DNA from: Martelella mediterranea
GTDB taxonomy: Bacteria > Pseudomonadota > Alphaproteobacteria > Rhizobiales > Rhizobiaceae
Direction of reading: 5' to 3'
DNA length: 40,085 nucleotides
NCBI RefSeq assembly: GCF_004342225.1
Contig: NZ_SMAR01000034.1
Span: 1 to 40,085, forward strand
Shown: positions 9,700 to 17,793 of the stretch, in pieces
Position numbering within the stretch: position 1 is the stretch's first letter
Layout: the number at the start of each line of letters is the position of its first letter
The notes under the pieces: generated by a model
The model's input: only the letters and a program-made list of their open reading frames with translations
The model's database searches: none
Told to the model about the DNA's origin: nothing
Position numbers and translations under genes: made by a program

Positions 9700-10568
9700 T
9701 CATGAAAACCAACCGCATCGCCTTTCAGGGTGAGTTTGGTGCCAATTCCGATATGGCCTGCCGCGATGTTTATCCGGATATGGAACCGTTGCCGTGCAAG
9801 ACCTTCGAGGATGCGTTTCTGGCGGTCGAAAACGGCGATGCCGATCTGGCGATGATACCGATTGAAAACACGCTGGCCGGACGCGTGGCCGATATCCATT
9901 ACCAGCTTCCTGATTCGCGGCTTTACATTACCGGCGAATATTTCATGCCGATCCGTTTTCAGCTGATGGCACTGCCGGGAACAAAGCTGGAAGACATCAA
10001 AACGGTCCACAGCCACATCCATGCACTCGGCCAGTGCCGCAAGATCATCCGCCGGAACAAGTGGAACCCGGTTATTGCCGGTGATACGGCAGGTGCCGCT
10101 ATGCTGGTGAGGGAAAAGGGCGATAAATCCATGGCTGCGCTCGCGCCGAAGCTTGCCGCCTCGCTCTACGAGCTCGACATCCTGGCGGAAAATGTTGAAG
10201 ACTCAGAGAACAATGTCACCCGTTTTGTTGTGCTTTCCGACAAGGAAAAGCACGCTCCGATGAACGGACCGGACAAGACGATTGTGACCACCTTCATCTT
10301 CAACGTTCGCAACATCCCGGCAGCCCTTTACAAGGCGCTTGGGGGCTTTGCCACCAATGGCATCAATATGACCAAGCTGGAAAGTTATCAGATCGGTGGC
10401 AAATTCATTGCCACACAGTTTTATGCCGATATCGAAGGCCATCCGGACGAGCCTGCTGTTGCCCGGGCGCTTGAGGAACTGGAATTCTTCTCTGAAAAGG
10501 TGCGGATTCTGGGTGTTTATGAAGGCCACCCCATGCGCCGTACACTTCAGGCGATGCCCGGAATTTAG
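9696..10568 (+). CDS. pheA: Prephenate dehydratase
   Basis: Converts prephenate to phenylpyruvate in phenylalanine synthesis. 290 aa, the monofunctional form without a chorismate mutase domain. The PDT domain includes the early FQGEFGANS segment, [11 protein letters not shown] near residue 55 and the catalytic T-R-F tract (NNVTRFVVL) near residue 175. A C-terminal ACT domain begins at about residue 195 ([28 protein letters not shown]) and should give feedback control by phenylalanine. The start overlaps kdsB by four bases; a second ATG lies two codons in (9702). The TAG stop is the first three bases of an intergenic palindrome. Confidence 0.95.
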   Translation: MIMKTNRIAFQGEFGANSDMACRDVYPDMEPLPCKTFEDAFLAVENGDADLAMIPIENTLAGRVADIHYQLPDSRLYITGEYFMPIRFQLMALPGTKLEDIKTVHSHIHALGQCRKIIRRNKWNPVIAGDTAGAAMLVREKGDKSMAALAPKLAASLYELDILAENVEDSENNVTRFVVLSDKEKHAPMNGPDKTIVTTFIFNVRNIPAALYKALGGFATNGINMTKLESYQIGGKFIATQFYADIEGHPDEPAVARALEELEFFSEKVRILGVYEGHPMRRTLQAMPGI

Positions 10569-10613
10569 AGCATTTCGCAATCAGATGCGAAACATCTGAC
10601 TGCGATTTTCTAA
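10565..10613. repeat. TAGAGC-type intergenic palindrome downstream of pheA
   Basis: A 49-bp imperfect palindrome bounded by TTAGA and TCTAA. Inner arms CGCAATCAGATG and CATCTGACTGCG match at 11 of 12 positions around a CGAAA loop. The left edge TAGAGCAT supplies the pheA stop codon and equals the outer edge of the IS630 end at 39924. It lies between convergent genes and may also stop transcription. Confidence 0.65.
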
Positions 10614-10639
10614 AGTGCAGTGCCTTCGCCAACCAACTT

Positions 10640-11014
10640 TTATTTGTCCGGCTCGCACACACGAATGCGGTGACCATCCGGATCGGCAATCACAAATGTC
10701 GGCCCGAACGGCGCCGTCGCAAGCGGCTGAAGGATGATATAACCATCGGCTTCGGCCTGACGGTAAAACGCAGCCACGCCACCCGGTGCATCCATCATCA
10801 CACCGATTTCAGAAACGCCGGGACCACCTTCTGCTTCCGGTTTGGCTGTTGCCTTTCGCCAGAGACCGAGCATCAGCCCGCCCGGCATATGGAAAGCAAT
10901 AAAGCCTTCCGATAAAACATTCGGCTGAAGGCCCAGAAGAGCCTGATAAAAGATTGCACTCTTTTGCACATCATCGACGTACAGAACAATCAGATTGACT
11001 GGCTTCATAGACAT
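10640..11014 (-). CDS. VOC-superfamily (glyoxalase/bleomycin-resistance fold) protein
   Basis: 124-aa single-domain member of the vicinal oxygen chelate superfamily. It shows the two beta-alpha-beta-beta-beta repeats: NLIVLYVDDVQKSAIFYQALLG at the start of the first, and the closing PFGPTFVIADPDGHRIRVCEP of the second. Members are metal-dependent isomerases or dioxygenases, or drug-binding proteins; the substrate is not evident. AAGGAG precedes the ATG. It is the last gene of a minus-strand run with a WYL-type regulator 72 bases upstream, the common pairing of YafY-like regulator and VOC gene, so that regulator may control it. Confidence 0.85.
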   Translation of the reverse strand: MSMKPVNLIVLYVDDVQKSAIFYQALLGLQPNVLSEGFIAFHMPGGLMLGLWRKATAKPEAEGGPGVSEIGVMMDAPGGVAAFYRQAEADGYIILQPLATAPFGPTFVIADPDGHRIRVCEPDK

Positions 11015-11086
11015 GAAACGCTCCTTCTGTTGTAAGACGGGAGCATTTTGAGCCAGGACAGTGACAGTTTCTGTCAGCAGTGTTTT

Positions 11087-11767
11087 TTAAGGCAGCGTTT
11101 TGCGCCAGTTATGCAAAAGAACTGACCGGCGCTCAGGGTAGCGTTGATCGCTGACGGTCAGCCCCGCAATCCGGTCAGTTCGAAAATGCCGGAAACCGTC
11201 GCGCATTTCACACCATGCAACTACGACCCGTACACGCTCGAAATAGGCCAGTCCAATCGGCCATATAACTCGGCGGCTGGCACGGGCATTTTCATCCCGG
11301 TAGTCGAGTTCGACTTTGAGGCTATCTCGAATGGCACCGCGCAAAACCCCGATATCAGCTGTTTCAGGCGCAATATCCCGAGGGCCGATAATCAGAGCCG
11401 TCTGATCAAGCATATCCGACAAGTGCTCAGGCAGAATGCTGGCAATCTTCGTCAGTGCCTGCGATGCGGCGGCTGAAAGCTTTTCATCTGTTGATCGCTC
11501 GACCCAGCGCGATCCCAGCACCAGCGCCTCGATTTCTTCTGCTGAAAACATCATTGGCGGCAACAGAAAGCCGGGGCGCAAGACATAGCCGATACCGGCT
11601 TCGCCCTCGATCGCCGCTCCCTGAGCGCGCAAACTGGCGATGTCGCGATAAAGTGTGCGCAAGCTGACATTGAGCAGATCAGCAAGTTTCTCGCCGGAAA
11701 CCGGATAGCGATGACCGCGTAAAAGCTGCAACAGGGCGAGAAGACGCTCTGAGCGCGTTCCAGACAT
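11087..11767 (-). CDS. HTH/WYL-type transcriptional regulator (YafY-like)
   Basis: 226-aa DNA-binding regulator. The N-terminal DeoR-like winged helix-turn-helix (residues 1-60, with SGEKLADLLNVSLRTLYRDIASL) is followed by the conserved GYVLRPGFLLPPMMFSAEE linker and a C-terminal WYL-like ligand-sensing region (VVVAWCEMRDGFRHFRTDRIAGL). Such proteins usually act as local repressors or activators that respond to a small molecule or nucleic acid. It starts 5 bases after nudC ends, so it is in the same transcript, and lies upstream of the VOC gene. The ligand is unknown. Confidence 0.87.
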   Translation of the reverse strand: MSGTRSERLLALLQLLRGHRYPVSGEKLADLLNVSLRTLYRDIASLRAQGAAIEGEAGIGYVLRPGFLLPPMMFSAEEIEALVLGSRWVERSTDEKLSAAASQALTKIASILPEHLSDMLDQTALIIGPRDIAPETADIGVLRGAIRDSLKVELDYRDENARASRRVIWPIGLAYFERVRVVVAWCEMRDGFRHFRTDRIAGLTVSDQRYPERRSVLLHNWRKTLP

Positions 11768-11772
11768 GCGGG

Positions 11773-12732
11773 TCAGTCTCCGCGTGGCCAGTCGACGAAA
11801 TCACGCATCAGCCGGTAGGCAATGGCGCCTTCCGGTGGTGCCGTGACATAGCTATGGCGACCATCCAGAACATCTGCAAGTTCCTGCCGTGAAAACCAGC
11901 GACAATCATCAAGCTCAAGATCATCGCGGCTGACCTCAAAGCTCTCTGCCTTTCCGTAACAACCAAGCATCAGCATATGCGGCATCGGCCAGGGCTGCGA
12001 GGCATAATAGCGCACGGCCCCGACGCGAATGGCGGATTCTTCCATCACCTCACGGCGCACGGCATCTTCAAGCGTTTCACCGGGTTCCAGAAAACCGGCA
12101 AGGCATGAATACATGCCCTCACGGAAATGCGGGCTTCGGCCCAGCAAACAGCGATCCTTGTCCTCATCCACCACCAGCATGATCGCGACCGGATCAGTGC
12201 GGGGAAACATCATATGCCCACAGGCCGTGCACTGGCGGCGAAAGCCACCGGCAGCCCCTTCTGTCTTTCCGCCGCACACACCGCAGAAGCGGTGATTGCG
12301 GGTCCAGGCATTCAGGCTGACCGCCAATGCAAACGCGCCCAGCGTTTCGCCATCCATCAGCCCCTCGCTATAGACAGCCCGCGCACTTGCCGCTTTCAGA
12401 TGTGCAGGCAATGCCTCCGGGTTCAGTCCGACATCAATCGCCAGAAGCGGCGCACCACCGGGCTCATGACCGATCAGAACAGCGCTTTCACGATCAGGCG
12501 AAAGTTCAAGAACTTCGTAGCGTGCGAAGAAAGGGTCCAGCACCTGACGCTCATGCTTGAAGATAAACTGACCGCCAGCGAATACAAAAAAACGGGCATC
12601 AGGAGAACGCGCGGCCTTAATCAGTGCATCATCGTCACGATGCTCAGAATCCCGGATGATACGGCAACCTGCAAAAGCGGTGAGCCCGCTTGGGTCGTCA
12701 AACGGACCGAAATGGTCAAACATGGATTTCAT
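11773..12732 (-). CDS. nudC: NAD(P)H pyrophosphatase / RNA decapping enzyme NudC
   Basis: Nudix hydrolase that splits NADH to NMNH and AMP; E. coli NudC also removes NAD caps from RNA. 319 aa. A four-cysteine zinc ribbon is formed by C150, C153, C168 and C171. The Nudix box runs from G213 (GFLEPGETLEDAVRREVMEE) and keeps the REVMEE metal-binding core. The downstream SQPWPMPHM tract at 245 is the NADH-specific signature. The start overlaps the hit stop by four bases (ATGA), so the two are translationally coupled. Confidence in family and reaction is high. Confidence 0.95.
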   Translation of the reverse strand: MKSMFDHFGPFDDPSGLTAFAGCRIIRDSEHRDDDALIKAARSPDARFFVFAGGQFIFKHERQVLDPFFARYEVLELSPDRESAVLIGHEPGGAPLLAIDVGLNPEALPAHLKAASARAVYSEGLMDGETLGAFALAVSLNAWTRNHRFCGVCGGKTEGAAGGFRRQCTACGHMMFPRTDPVAIMLVVDEDKDRCLLGRSPHFREGMYSCLAGFLEPGETLEDAVRREVMEESAIRVGAVRYYASQPWPMPHMLMLGCYGKAESFEVSRDDLELDDCRWFSRQELADVLDGRHSYVTAPPEGAIAYRLMRDFVDWPRGD

Positions 12733-13142
12733 TGGTCTGACATAGCCTCAGTGATTTTCACAGCGAGCATCTTCATTGTGTCGCCGGTGTGGAAGACCGG
12801 CTCACCATAGCCCCAGATCGGACCGGGCCAGTTGGGGTCGCCGCTGAATCGGGCAACAATATGTACATGAAGCTGGCGGACCTGATTGCCGATCATGGCA
12901 ATATTGATTTTCTCAGCACCGGTGACACCCTTGAGCGCTTTCGCCGCTTCGTTTACCTCAAAGGTCAGCATGGTCTGATCCAGTGGCGCCAGCTCAAACA
13001 CCTCGGTCACGTCTGCACGTCGCGGCACTGCAATCAGCCACGGCCAGCGCCCGTCTTTCATCAGGCGCAACTGGGTCAGGCCCAGATTGGCGAGGCAGAT
13101 GCTGTCACGTTCCAGCCTCTCATCGAGGGTAAATTCCTGCAT
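12729..13142 (-). CDS. HIT-family nucleotide hydrolase/transferase
   Basis: 137-aa histidine-triad protein. The active-site tract is QLHVHIVARFSGD near residues 102-114, where the first His of the canonical HxHxH is Gln, as is common in this alphaproteobacterial subgroup. It is followed by the WPGPIWG tract also typical of the subgroup. HIT proteins act on nucleoside phosphoramidates, dinucleotides or similar nucleotides; the substrate is unknown. It heads the run hit-nudC-regulator-VOC and overlaps nudC. Coupling of two nucleotide-cleaving enzymes suggests a shared housecleaning role, which is an inference. Confidence 0.88.
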   Translation of the reverse strand: MQEFTLDERLERDSICLANLGLTQLRLMKDGRWPWLIAVPRRADVTEVFELAPLDQTMLTFEVNEAAKALKGVTGAEKINIAMIGNQVRQLHVHIVARFSGDPNWPGPIWGYGEPVFHTGDTMKMLAVKITEAMSDQ

Positions 13143-13167
13143 GGCGCGTATGCTTCCCGGTTTTAAA

Positions 13168-13251
13168 AAGCGTTTCCGTTTTTATTGTTCATGCATCCGG
13201 CATGACCCATCCATAATAAAGATGGCACAATAACAATAAACGTAAACGCTT
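13168..13251. repeat. 84-bp inverted repeat with three-way-junction fold
   Basis: The outer arms 13168-13189 and 13232-13251 pair over 19 bp in three blocks (AAGCGTTT, CGTTT, ATTGTT), with one mismatch and a TT bulge. Between them lie two small hairpins, TCATGC/GCATGA and CCATC/GATGG. It sits between the divergent hit gene and the 4.5S RNA gene. It may be a mobile palindrome, an operator region, or a structured leader for hit. Confidence 0.55.
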
Positions 13252-13307
13252 CGCGACTACGCTGAAAGACAATCGGGCGTCATTCTGAGTTTTTTTCGGT
13301 CCTGCGC

Positions 13308-13336
13308 TTGCATTCAATATTCAAATTGACGATATG
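13308..13336 (+). promoter_or_regulatory. Sigma-70-type promoter of the 4.5S RNA gene
   Basis: TTGCAT (13308-13313), a 17-base spacer and GATATG (13331-13336) place transcription start about 7 bases downstream, at 13343, exactly where the SRP RNA begins. The agreement with the RNA 5' end is the main support. Confidence 0.6.
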
Positions 13337-13342
13337 TGCGCT

Positions 13343-13441
13343 TGGGAGGTTGGTGGTGGACGCGCCACTCGCCAACCGGGTCAGGTCCGGAAGGAAGCAG
13401 CCCTAACGAGCCCGGCACGGGTCATCGTGCCAGCCTCCCAC
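13343..13441 (+). ncRNA. ffs: Signal recognition particle RNA, small bacterial (4.5S) type
   Basis: RNA scaffold of the SRP, which with Ffh delivers nascent membrane proteins to FtsY. The highly conserved apical tract GGTCAGGTCCGGAAGGAAGC (13379-13398) is present, followed by AGCCCTAACGAG, the Ffh-binding asymmetric loop and tetraloop region. The ends pair: TGGGAGG at the 5' side with CCTCCCA at the 3' side. Length about 99 nt, as expected. Its position just upstream of ybaK and dnaX is common in rhizobia. Exact ends are estimated from the terminal helix. Confidence 0.95.
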
Positions 13442-13475
13442 CCTTCGTTTCTATGAAAGCCGTGCTGGAGATGGA

Positions 13476-13946
13476 ATGAGCATTGAGAGTGTAAGGGAAC
13501 ACTTGAACCAGTCGGCGCCGGACCTCGTCATCATTGAAACAGAAGCCAGCAGCGCCACTGTTGAAGAGGCTGCAGCTGCTCATAATGTCGACCCGGCCCA
13601 AATCGCAAAAACGCTCTCATTTGCTGTAAAAGATCGTATTTTACTTCTGGTTGCCCGTGGCGACGCCCGTCTCGATAACAAAAAGGCCAAGGCCTTTTTC
13701 GGCGGCAAGGTCAAGATGTTATCGCTGAATGAGGTTGAGACGGTCACAGGGCATCCCGTCGGCGGCGTATGTCCGTTCGGACTTGCAAGCGACATTCCTG
13801 TTTATTGCGATGAAAGCCTGAAGGCTTTTGATGAAGTTGTACCGGCAGCAGGCGCCCGCAATGCGGCGGTTCGCATATCTCCTTCACACATGGCTGAAAT
13901 TACCGGTGCTCAGTGGGTTGATGTCTGCCAGCAGCCAGCCGGCTGA
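13476..13946 (+). CDS. YbaK/EbsC-type aminoacyl-tRNA deacylase
   Basis: 156-aa protein of the YbaK/ProX editing superfamily, which hydrolyses mischarged aminoacyl-tRNAs (for example Cys- or Ala-tRNA-Pro) in trans. The conserved lysine region (IAKTLSFAVKD), the GDARLDNKKAKAF tract and the GHPVGGVCPFGL loop are all present. GGAG lies upstream of the ATG. It is a stand-alone editing domain, not fused to a synthetase. The precise substrate cannot be told from sequence. It lies between the SRP RNA and dnaX. Confidence 0.88.
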   Translation: MSIESVREHLNQSAPDLVIIETEASSATVEEAAAAHNVDPAQIAKTLSFAVKDRILLLVARGDARLDNKKAKAFFGGKVKMLSLNEVETVTGHPVGGVCPFGLASDIPVYCDESLKAFDEVVPAAGARNAAVRISPSHMAEITGAQWVDVCQQPAG

Positions 13947-14108
13947 CACAGCGAGGTTCAGGAAATCAAAAAATCCTGTGCATTTCGCCAAAACTTCTGC
14001 AAGACTGAGACCCTGTTTGTGACTCCGGCCCAAAGGATCGAATATCCTCGCTGCCTGCCCGGAAACGACCTTCATCTGCGGGCCGAGCAGAAAGCGACAT
14101 GAGTGGCA

Positions 14109-16133
14109 ATGGACAAGACAATATCCGACACACAGGCTGAAACGCCGGAAAAGACGGAACAGGGCTATCGCGTGCTCGCACGCAAATACCGCCCGAAAGA
14201 TTTCTCCGACCTGATGGTCGGTCAGGAACCGATGGTCCGCACGCTCACCAATGCGTTCGAAACCGGGCGAATTGCACAGGCCTATATGCTGACTGGTGTG
14301 CGCGGGGTTGGCAAAACCACCACCGCGCGCATTCTGGCGCGTGGGCTGAACTATAAAACTGACACGGTCGACAAGCCGACCATCGACCTGAAAGAAATGG
14401 GCGAGCATTGTCAGGCGATCATGGAAGGGCGCCATGTTGACGTCATTGAGATGGATGCGGCCTCGCATACCGGTATCGATGACATCCGCGAGATCATCGA
14501 TCAGGTTCGCTATCGTCCATCGCAGGCACGCTATAAAGTCTACATCATTGACGAGGTGCATATGCTCTCCACGCAGGCCTTTAACGGCCTGTTGAAAACG
14601 CTGGAAGAGCCACCGGAACATGTGAAGTTCATCTTCGCCACGACAGAAATCCGCAAAGTGCCGATCACGGTGCTGTCACGCTGCCAGCGCTTTGATCTGC
14701 GCCGTATTCCGGCTGCCGACCTCGTCCGGCTATTCACAACGATCTCCGCCAAGGAAGGCGTCGAAATCGAAGAAGACGCTGTGTCGATGATTGCCCGCGC
14801 GGCAGAAGGCTCGGCGCGTGACGGACTTTCACTGCTGGATCAGGCGATTTCCCATGGCAACGGTAAGGTTGAAGCCGATGCTGTGCGCGCCATGCTCGGT
14901 CTTGCCGACCGTGCCCGCATTGTCGACCTGTTCGGTCATATCGTCAACGGCGATGTCGCCGCTGCCCTTAACGAGTTTCAGTCACAATACGAAGCCGGAG
15001 CCAATCCCGTTGTCGTACTGACCGACCTGGCAGACTTCACCCATCTTGTCACAAGGTTGAAATTCGTCACGGACGGTGCGGAAGACGTTTCGCTGAGCGA
15101 GATTGAACGAACGCAAGGTGCAGAATACGCCCAGAACATTGCTGTTTCAGTGCTTTCCCGCATCTGGCAGATGCTGCTGAAGGGTATCCCCGAGGCTGAA
15201 AATGCCGCCAGGCCTTATGGTGCTGCCGAAATGGTGCTGATCCGCCTGGCCCACGCCGCAAGCCTGCCTTCACCGGAAGATGCGGCACGCCGCCTGATGG
15301 AACTGGAAAGTGGCGAAGCCGCATCGCCGTCAGCTCCGGCTTCACCCTCAGCACCGGCGGCTTCGCAGGCAAGAGCAACCCCTTCAGCATCTCAACCAGC
15401 ATCAACCGCAGCCGCGCCATCGCAGCAAACGACGGCATCGTCTGCACCGCAGCCGCAACGTTCGGCAACGGTTACTATGCTGCGTCCACAATCGGCAGAG
15501 GCACGCGCGCCTGAGGAAGCCGCGCCGGATGCAGACACTGCAGCCGAGGCGGCGCAGAATGAAGCTGAACCTGTCAGCGAAGCGGTCGCAGAGCCGGAGC
15601 CGATACCAGCAGAACAGATACAGACGAAAGCGGACGCAGCGGCAGTTTCGTCTTCGAAAATCAAATCTTTGCGCGACATTACCGATCTTTGCAGCCAGCA
15701 CCGGGCGATCAAGTTACGGGCTGAAATCCGCAACTTCGTGCATCTGGTGCGTCTGAAGCCGGGCACTGACGGCGAAAGCGGCCAGATTGAAATACGTCTT
15801 GAGCCCGGCGCGCCCCGTTCACTTTCTCAGGAGCTTGGGCCAAAGCTGAAGGAATGGACCGACGAGAAATGGGTCGTCGTCTTAAGCAGTGAGGCCGGGG
15901 AGCCAACGCTTCTGGAATCAGAGGCCGCCGAGCGGGCTCAGCTTTTCCGCGACGCCAGCGAAACACCTGAAATCATCGCGATCATGAAGATGTTCCCCGG
16001 TGCCCGGATTACCGATGTGCGGGTTCGCGCCGATGAAACACCCGAAACCGGAGAGACAGAAGACGCGCCCGATGCAGCCATCAACGATGACGGCGATGTG
16101 CTGCCCGGCGATGACCTCGATGAAGAGTTTTAA
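14109..16133 (+). CDS. dnaX: DNA polymerase III subunits gamma and tau
   Basis: Clamp-loader ATPase and replisome organiser, about 674 aa. The AAA+ domain has Walker A GVRGVGKT near residues 63-70 and the DEVH Walker B in YIIDEVHML. The segment that holds the four-cysteine zinc module in E. coli is here GLNYKTDTVDKPTIDLKEMG and keeps only one Cys, as in other Rhizobiales. A low-complexity A/P/S/Q/E linker spans roughly residues 395-515, followed by the tau-type C-terminal region. A GTG at 14103 in the same frame is an alternative start. I saw no clear A-rich slippery sequence for gamma production. Followed closely by ybaB. Confidence 0.96.
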   Translation: MDKTISDTQAETPEKTEQGYRVLARKYRPKDFSDLMVGQEPMVRTLTNAFETGRIAQAYMLTGVRGVGKTTTARILARGLNYKTDTVDKPTIDLKEMGEHCQAIMEGRHVDVIEMDAASHTGIDDIREIIDQVRYRPSQARYKVYIIDEVHMLSTQAFNGLLKTLEEPPEHVKFIFATTEIRKVPITVLSRCQRFDLRRIPAADLVRLFTTISAKEGVEIEEDAVSMIARAAEGSARDGLSLLDQAISHGNGKVEADAVRAMLGLADRARIVDLFGHIVNGDVAAALNEFQSQYEAGANPVVVLTDLADFTHLVTRLKFVTDGAEDVSLSEIERTQGAEYAQNIAVSVLSRIWQMLLKGIPEAENAARPYGAAEMVLIRLAHAASLPSPEDAARRLMELESGEAASPSAPASPSAPAASQARATPSASQPASTAAAPSQQTTASSAPQPQRSATVTMLRPQSAEARAPEEAAPDADTAAEAAQNEAEPVSEAVAEPEPIPAEQIQTKADAAAVSSSKIKSLRDITDLCSQHRAIKLRAEIRNFVHLVRLKPGTDGESGQIEIRLEPGAPRSLSQELGPKLKEWTDEKWVVVLSSEAGEPTLLESEAAERAQLFRDASETPEIIAIMKMFPGARITDVRVRADETPETGETEDAPDAAINDDGDVLPGDDLDEEF

Positions 16134-16160
16134 GAAAACAGAATACTCAAGGAGAAGTGC

Positions 16161-16484
16161 ATGCGTGACCTCATGGGCATGATGGGCAAGATGAAAGAAA
16201 TGCAGTCCAAGATGGAACAGTTGCAGCAGGATATCGCTGCCACCGAAGTCGAGGGCGTTTCCGGCGGCGGCATGGTTAATGTGAAAATGACCGGCAAGGG
16301 CGAGATGCTGTCGATCAAGATCGACCCGACGCTGCTTTCTGAAGATGACGCCGAAATGCTGGAAGACCTGATCGTTGCCGCGCATCGCGATGCCAAGGAC
16401 CGGGCCGAGCAGAAGGCTGAGGAAATGACCAAGGAACTGACTGCCGGACTGCCGATCCCGCCCGGCATGAAGCTGCCTTTTTAA
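16161..16484 (+). CDS. ybaB: YbaB/EbfC nucleoid-associated protein
   Basis: 107-aa DNA-binding protein of the YbaB/EbfC family; dimers form a tweezer-like structure and bind DNA across the nucleoid. The N-terminus is a charged amphipathic helix rich in M, K and Q. The conserved core VEGVSGGGMVNVKMTGKGE and the C-terminal PGMKLPF ending are characteristic. AAGGAG lies just upstream. It sits 27 bases after dnaX and upstream of recR, the classic dnaX-ybaB-recR order, here interrupted by a lysE-type gene. Confidence 0.94.
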   Translation: MRDLMGMMGKMKEMQSKMEQLQQDIAATEVEGVSGGGMVNVKMTGKGEMLSIKIDPTLLSEDDAEMLEDLIVAAHRDAKDRAEQKAEEMTKELTAGLPIPPGMKLPF

Positions 16485-16493
16485 TGATCTGAC

Positions 16494-17105
16494 ATGACAA
16501 TCAGCGCCCTCGTCCTTTTCGCCATCACGCTGTTTGTGGCTGCCGGTTCGCCGGGGCCAAGTGTGGCAGCGCTCGTTGCTCGCGTGCTTTCGCGCGGGCA
16601 TCGCGATGTGTTGCCTTTTCTGGTGGCCATGTGGCTGGGTGAGGCTCTGTGGCTCACACTGGCAGTCTTCGGTCTCGTTGCGATTGCCGAACGCTTTCAT
16701 GAAATCTTCGTGCTGATCAAATGGGCAGGTGTCGGCTATCTCATCTATCTGGCATGGAAGATGTGGACATCTGATCCTTCCGAAAAGGGCGAGGCGCTGC
16801 CAGAGGCCGGCTCCACCCTGAAGCTGTTTCTGACGGGAATGAGTGTCACACTCGGCAACCCCAAGATCATGATGTTTTATGTGGCGCTACTGCCAAGCAT
16901 TATCGATCTCAGCCGCGTGACTGTCTTTGGCTGGCTGGAGCTGACGGCAACACTGATTGCCGTGCTTGCTGTGGTCGATCTTTCATGGGTGTTTCTGGCG
17001 GCAAAGGCCCGACGATTGCTGAAAAGCCCGCGCGCGATGAAGATCGCCAACCGCATTTCCGCAGGCATGATCGGCAGTGCTGCCGTTGCGATTGCCGCCC
17101 GGTAA
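16494..17105 (+). CDS. LysE/RhtB-family exporter
   Basis: 203-aa inner-membrane protein of the LysE/RhtB superfamily, which exports amino acids or related metabolites. The N-terminal helix ends in the family tract AAGSPGPSVAALVARVLSRG (residues 16-35). The middle shows GVGYLIYLAWKMW and LFLTGMSVTLGNPKIMMFYVALLP, both diagnostic. About six membrane helices. It begins 9 bases after the ybaB stop without a clear ribosome-binding site and precedes recR by 38 bases, so it appears inserted into the dnaX-ybaB-recR unit. Substrate unknown. Confidence 0.88.
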   Translation: MTISALVLFAITLFVAAGSPGPSVAALVARVLSRGHRDVLPFLVAMWLGEALWLTLAVFGLVAIAERFHEIFVLIKWAGVGYLIYLAWKMWTSDPSEKGEALPEAGSTLKLFLTGMSVTLGNPKIMMFYVALLPSIIDLSRVTVFGWLELTATLIAVLAVVDLSWVFLAAKARRLLKSPRAMKIANRISAGMIGSAAVAIAAR

Positions 17106-17143
17106 CGATTCCCAAACGCATTCGAATACGCTAAAGCCTCCGC

Positions 17144-17749
17144 ATGGCAAAACGAGTCACCGGTCCCGAAATTGAAAAACTGATCCAGCTTCTGGCCAAG
17201 GTGCCGGGGCTTGGCCCCCGCTCTGCGCGGCGCGCAGCTCTGCACCTGATCAAGAAAAAGGATCAGCTGATGGGGCCGCTTTCCGGCGCATTGCAGGAGG
17301 CCCATGAGAAGGTGAAGATCTGCTCGACCTGCGGCAATGTCGATACCGCCGACCCCTGCACGATTTGCACCGATCCGACCCGTGACCAGAGCGTTGTCAT
17401 TGTCGTTGAGGATGTCGGCGATCTGTGGGCGCTGGAACGCGCCGCGGCGCTGAACGCAGCTTACCACGTTCTGGGCGGAACGCTCTCGCCGCTTGATGGC
17501 ATCGGCCCTGATGATCTGACGATCTCGGCGCTTGTCGATCGCGTGAAGGCCGGTCATGTCAAAGAGCTGGTGATTGCCGTCAACGCGACCGTCGAAGGGC
17601 AGGCGACGGCCCATTACATCACAGACCAGCTTGAAGGCCTCGATATCAAGATCACCCGTCTTGCCCATGGGGTGCCTGTCGGCGGCGAGCTTGATTATCT
17701 GGATGAAGGCACGCTGATTGCAGCGCTCAGATCCCGTACAAGCCTTTAG
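17144..17749 (+). CDS. recR: Recombination mediator protein RecR
   Basis: 201-aa DNA-repair protein that works with RecF/RecO to load RecA on gapped DNA. Helix-hairpin-helix region at the N-terminus ([16 protein letters not shown]). Zinc finger C60-x2-C63...C72-x2-C75. Toprim domain from about residue 83 ([15 protein letters not shown]), and the closing Walker-B-like region with [22 protein letters not shown]. Length and domain order are standard. The TAG stop is formed by the left edge of a TAGAGC palindrome. Confidence 0.96.
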   Translation: MAKRVTGPEIEKLIQLLAKVPGLGPRSARRAALHLIKKKDQLMGPLSGALQEAHEKVKICSTCGNVDTADPCTICTDPTRDQSVVIVVEDVGDLWALERAAALNAAYHVLGGTLSPLDGIGPDDLTISALVDRVKAGHVKELVIAVNATVEGQATAHYITDQLEGLDIKITRLAHGVPVGGELDYLDEGTLIAALRSRTSL

Positions 17750-17789
17750 AGCGGCTTCAGCGTTTCAGTGAGAAGCCGGACGGGCTCTA
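17747..17789. repeat. TAGAGC-type intergenic palindrome at the end of recR
   Basis: TAGAGC-GGCTTC (17747-17758) is mirrored by GAAGCC (17772-17777) and GCTCTA (17784-17789), with a short asymmetric insert. The first three bases are the recR stop codon. Same edge sequence as the element after pheA. It lies between convergent genes and may act as a terminator. Confidence 0.6.
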
Positions 17790-17793
17790 TAAT

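Noticed and set aside
12729-13142. HIT protein as inactive because the first His is Gln
   Set aside because: The QxHxH form is common among alphaproteobacterial HIT proteins and the catalytic His is kept.
15300-15700. Programmed frameshift in dnaX to make gamma
   Set aside because: I found no A-AAA-AAG type slippery sequence with a stem-loop, so there is no sequence support.
15310-15766. Long overlapping frames within dnaX
   Set aside because: They arise from the low-complexity A/P/S/Q linker of dnaX, whose codon bias opens other frames.
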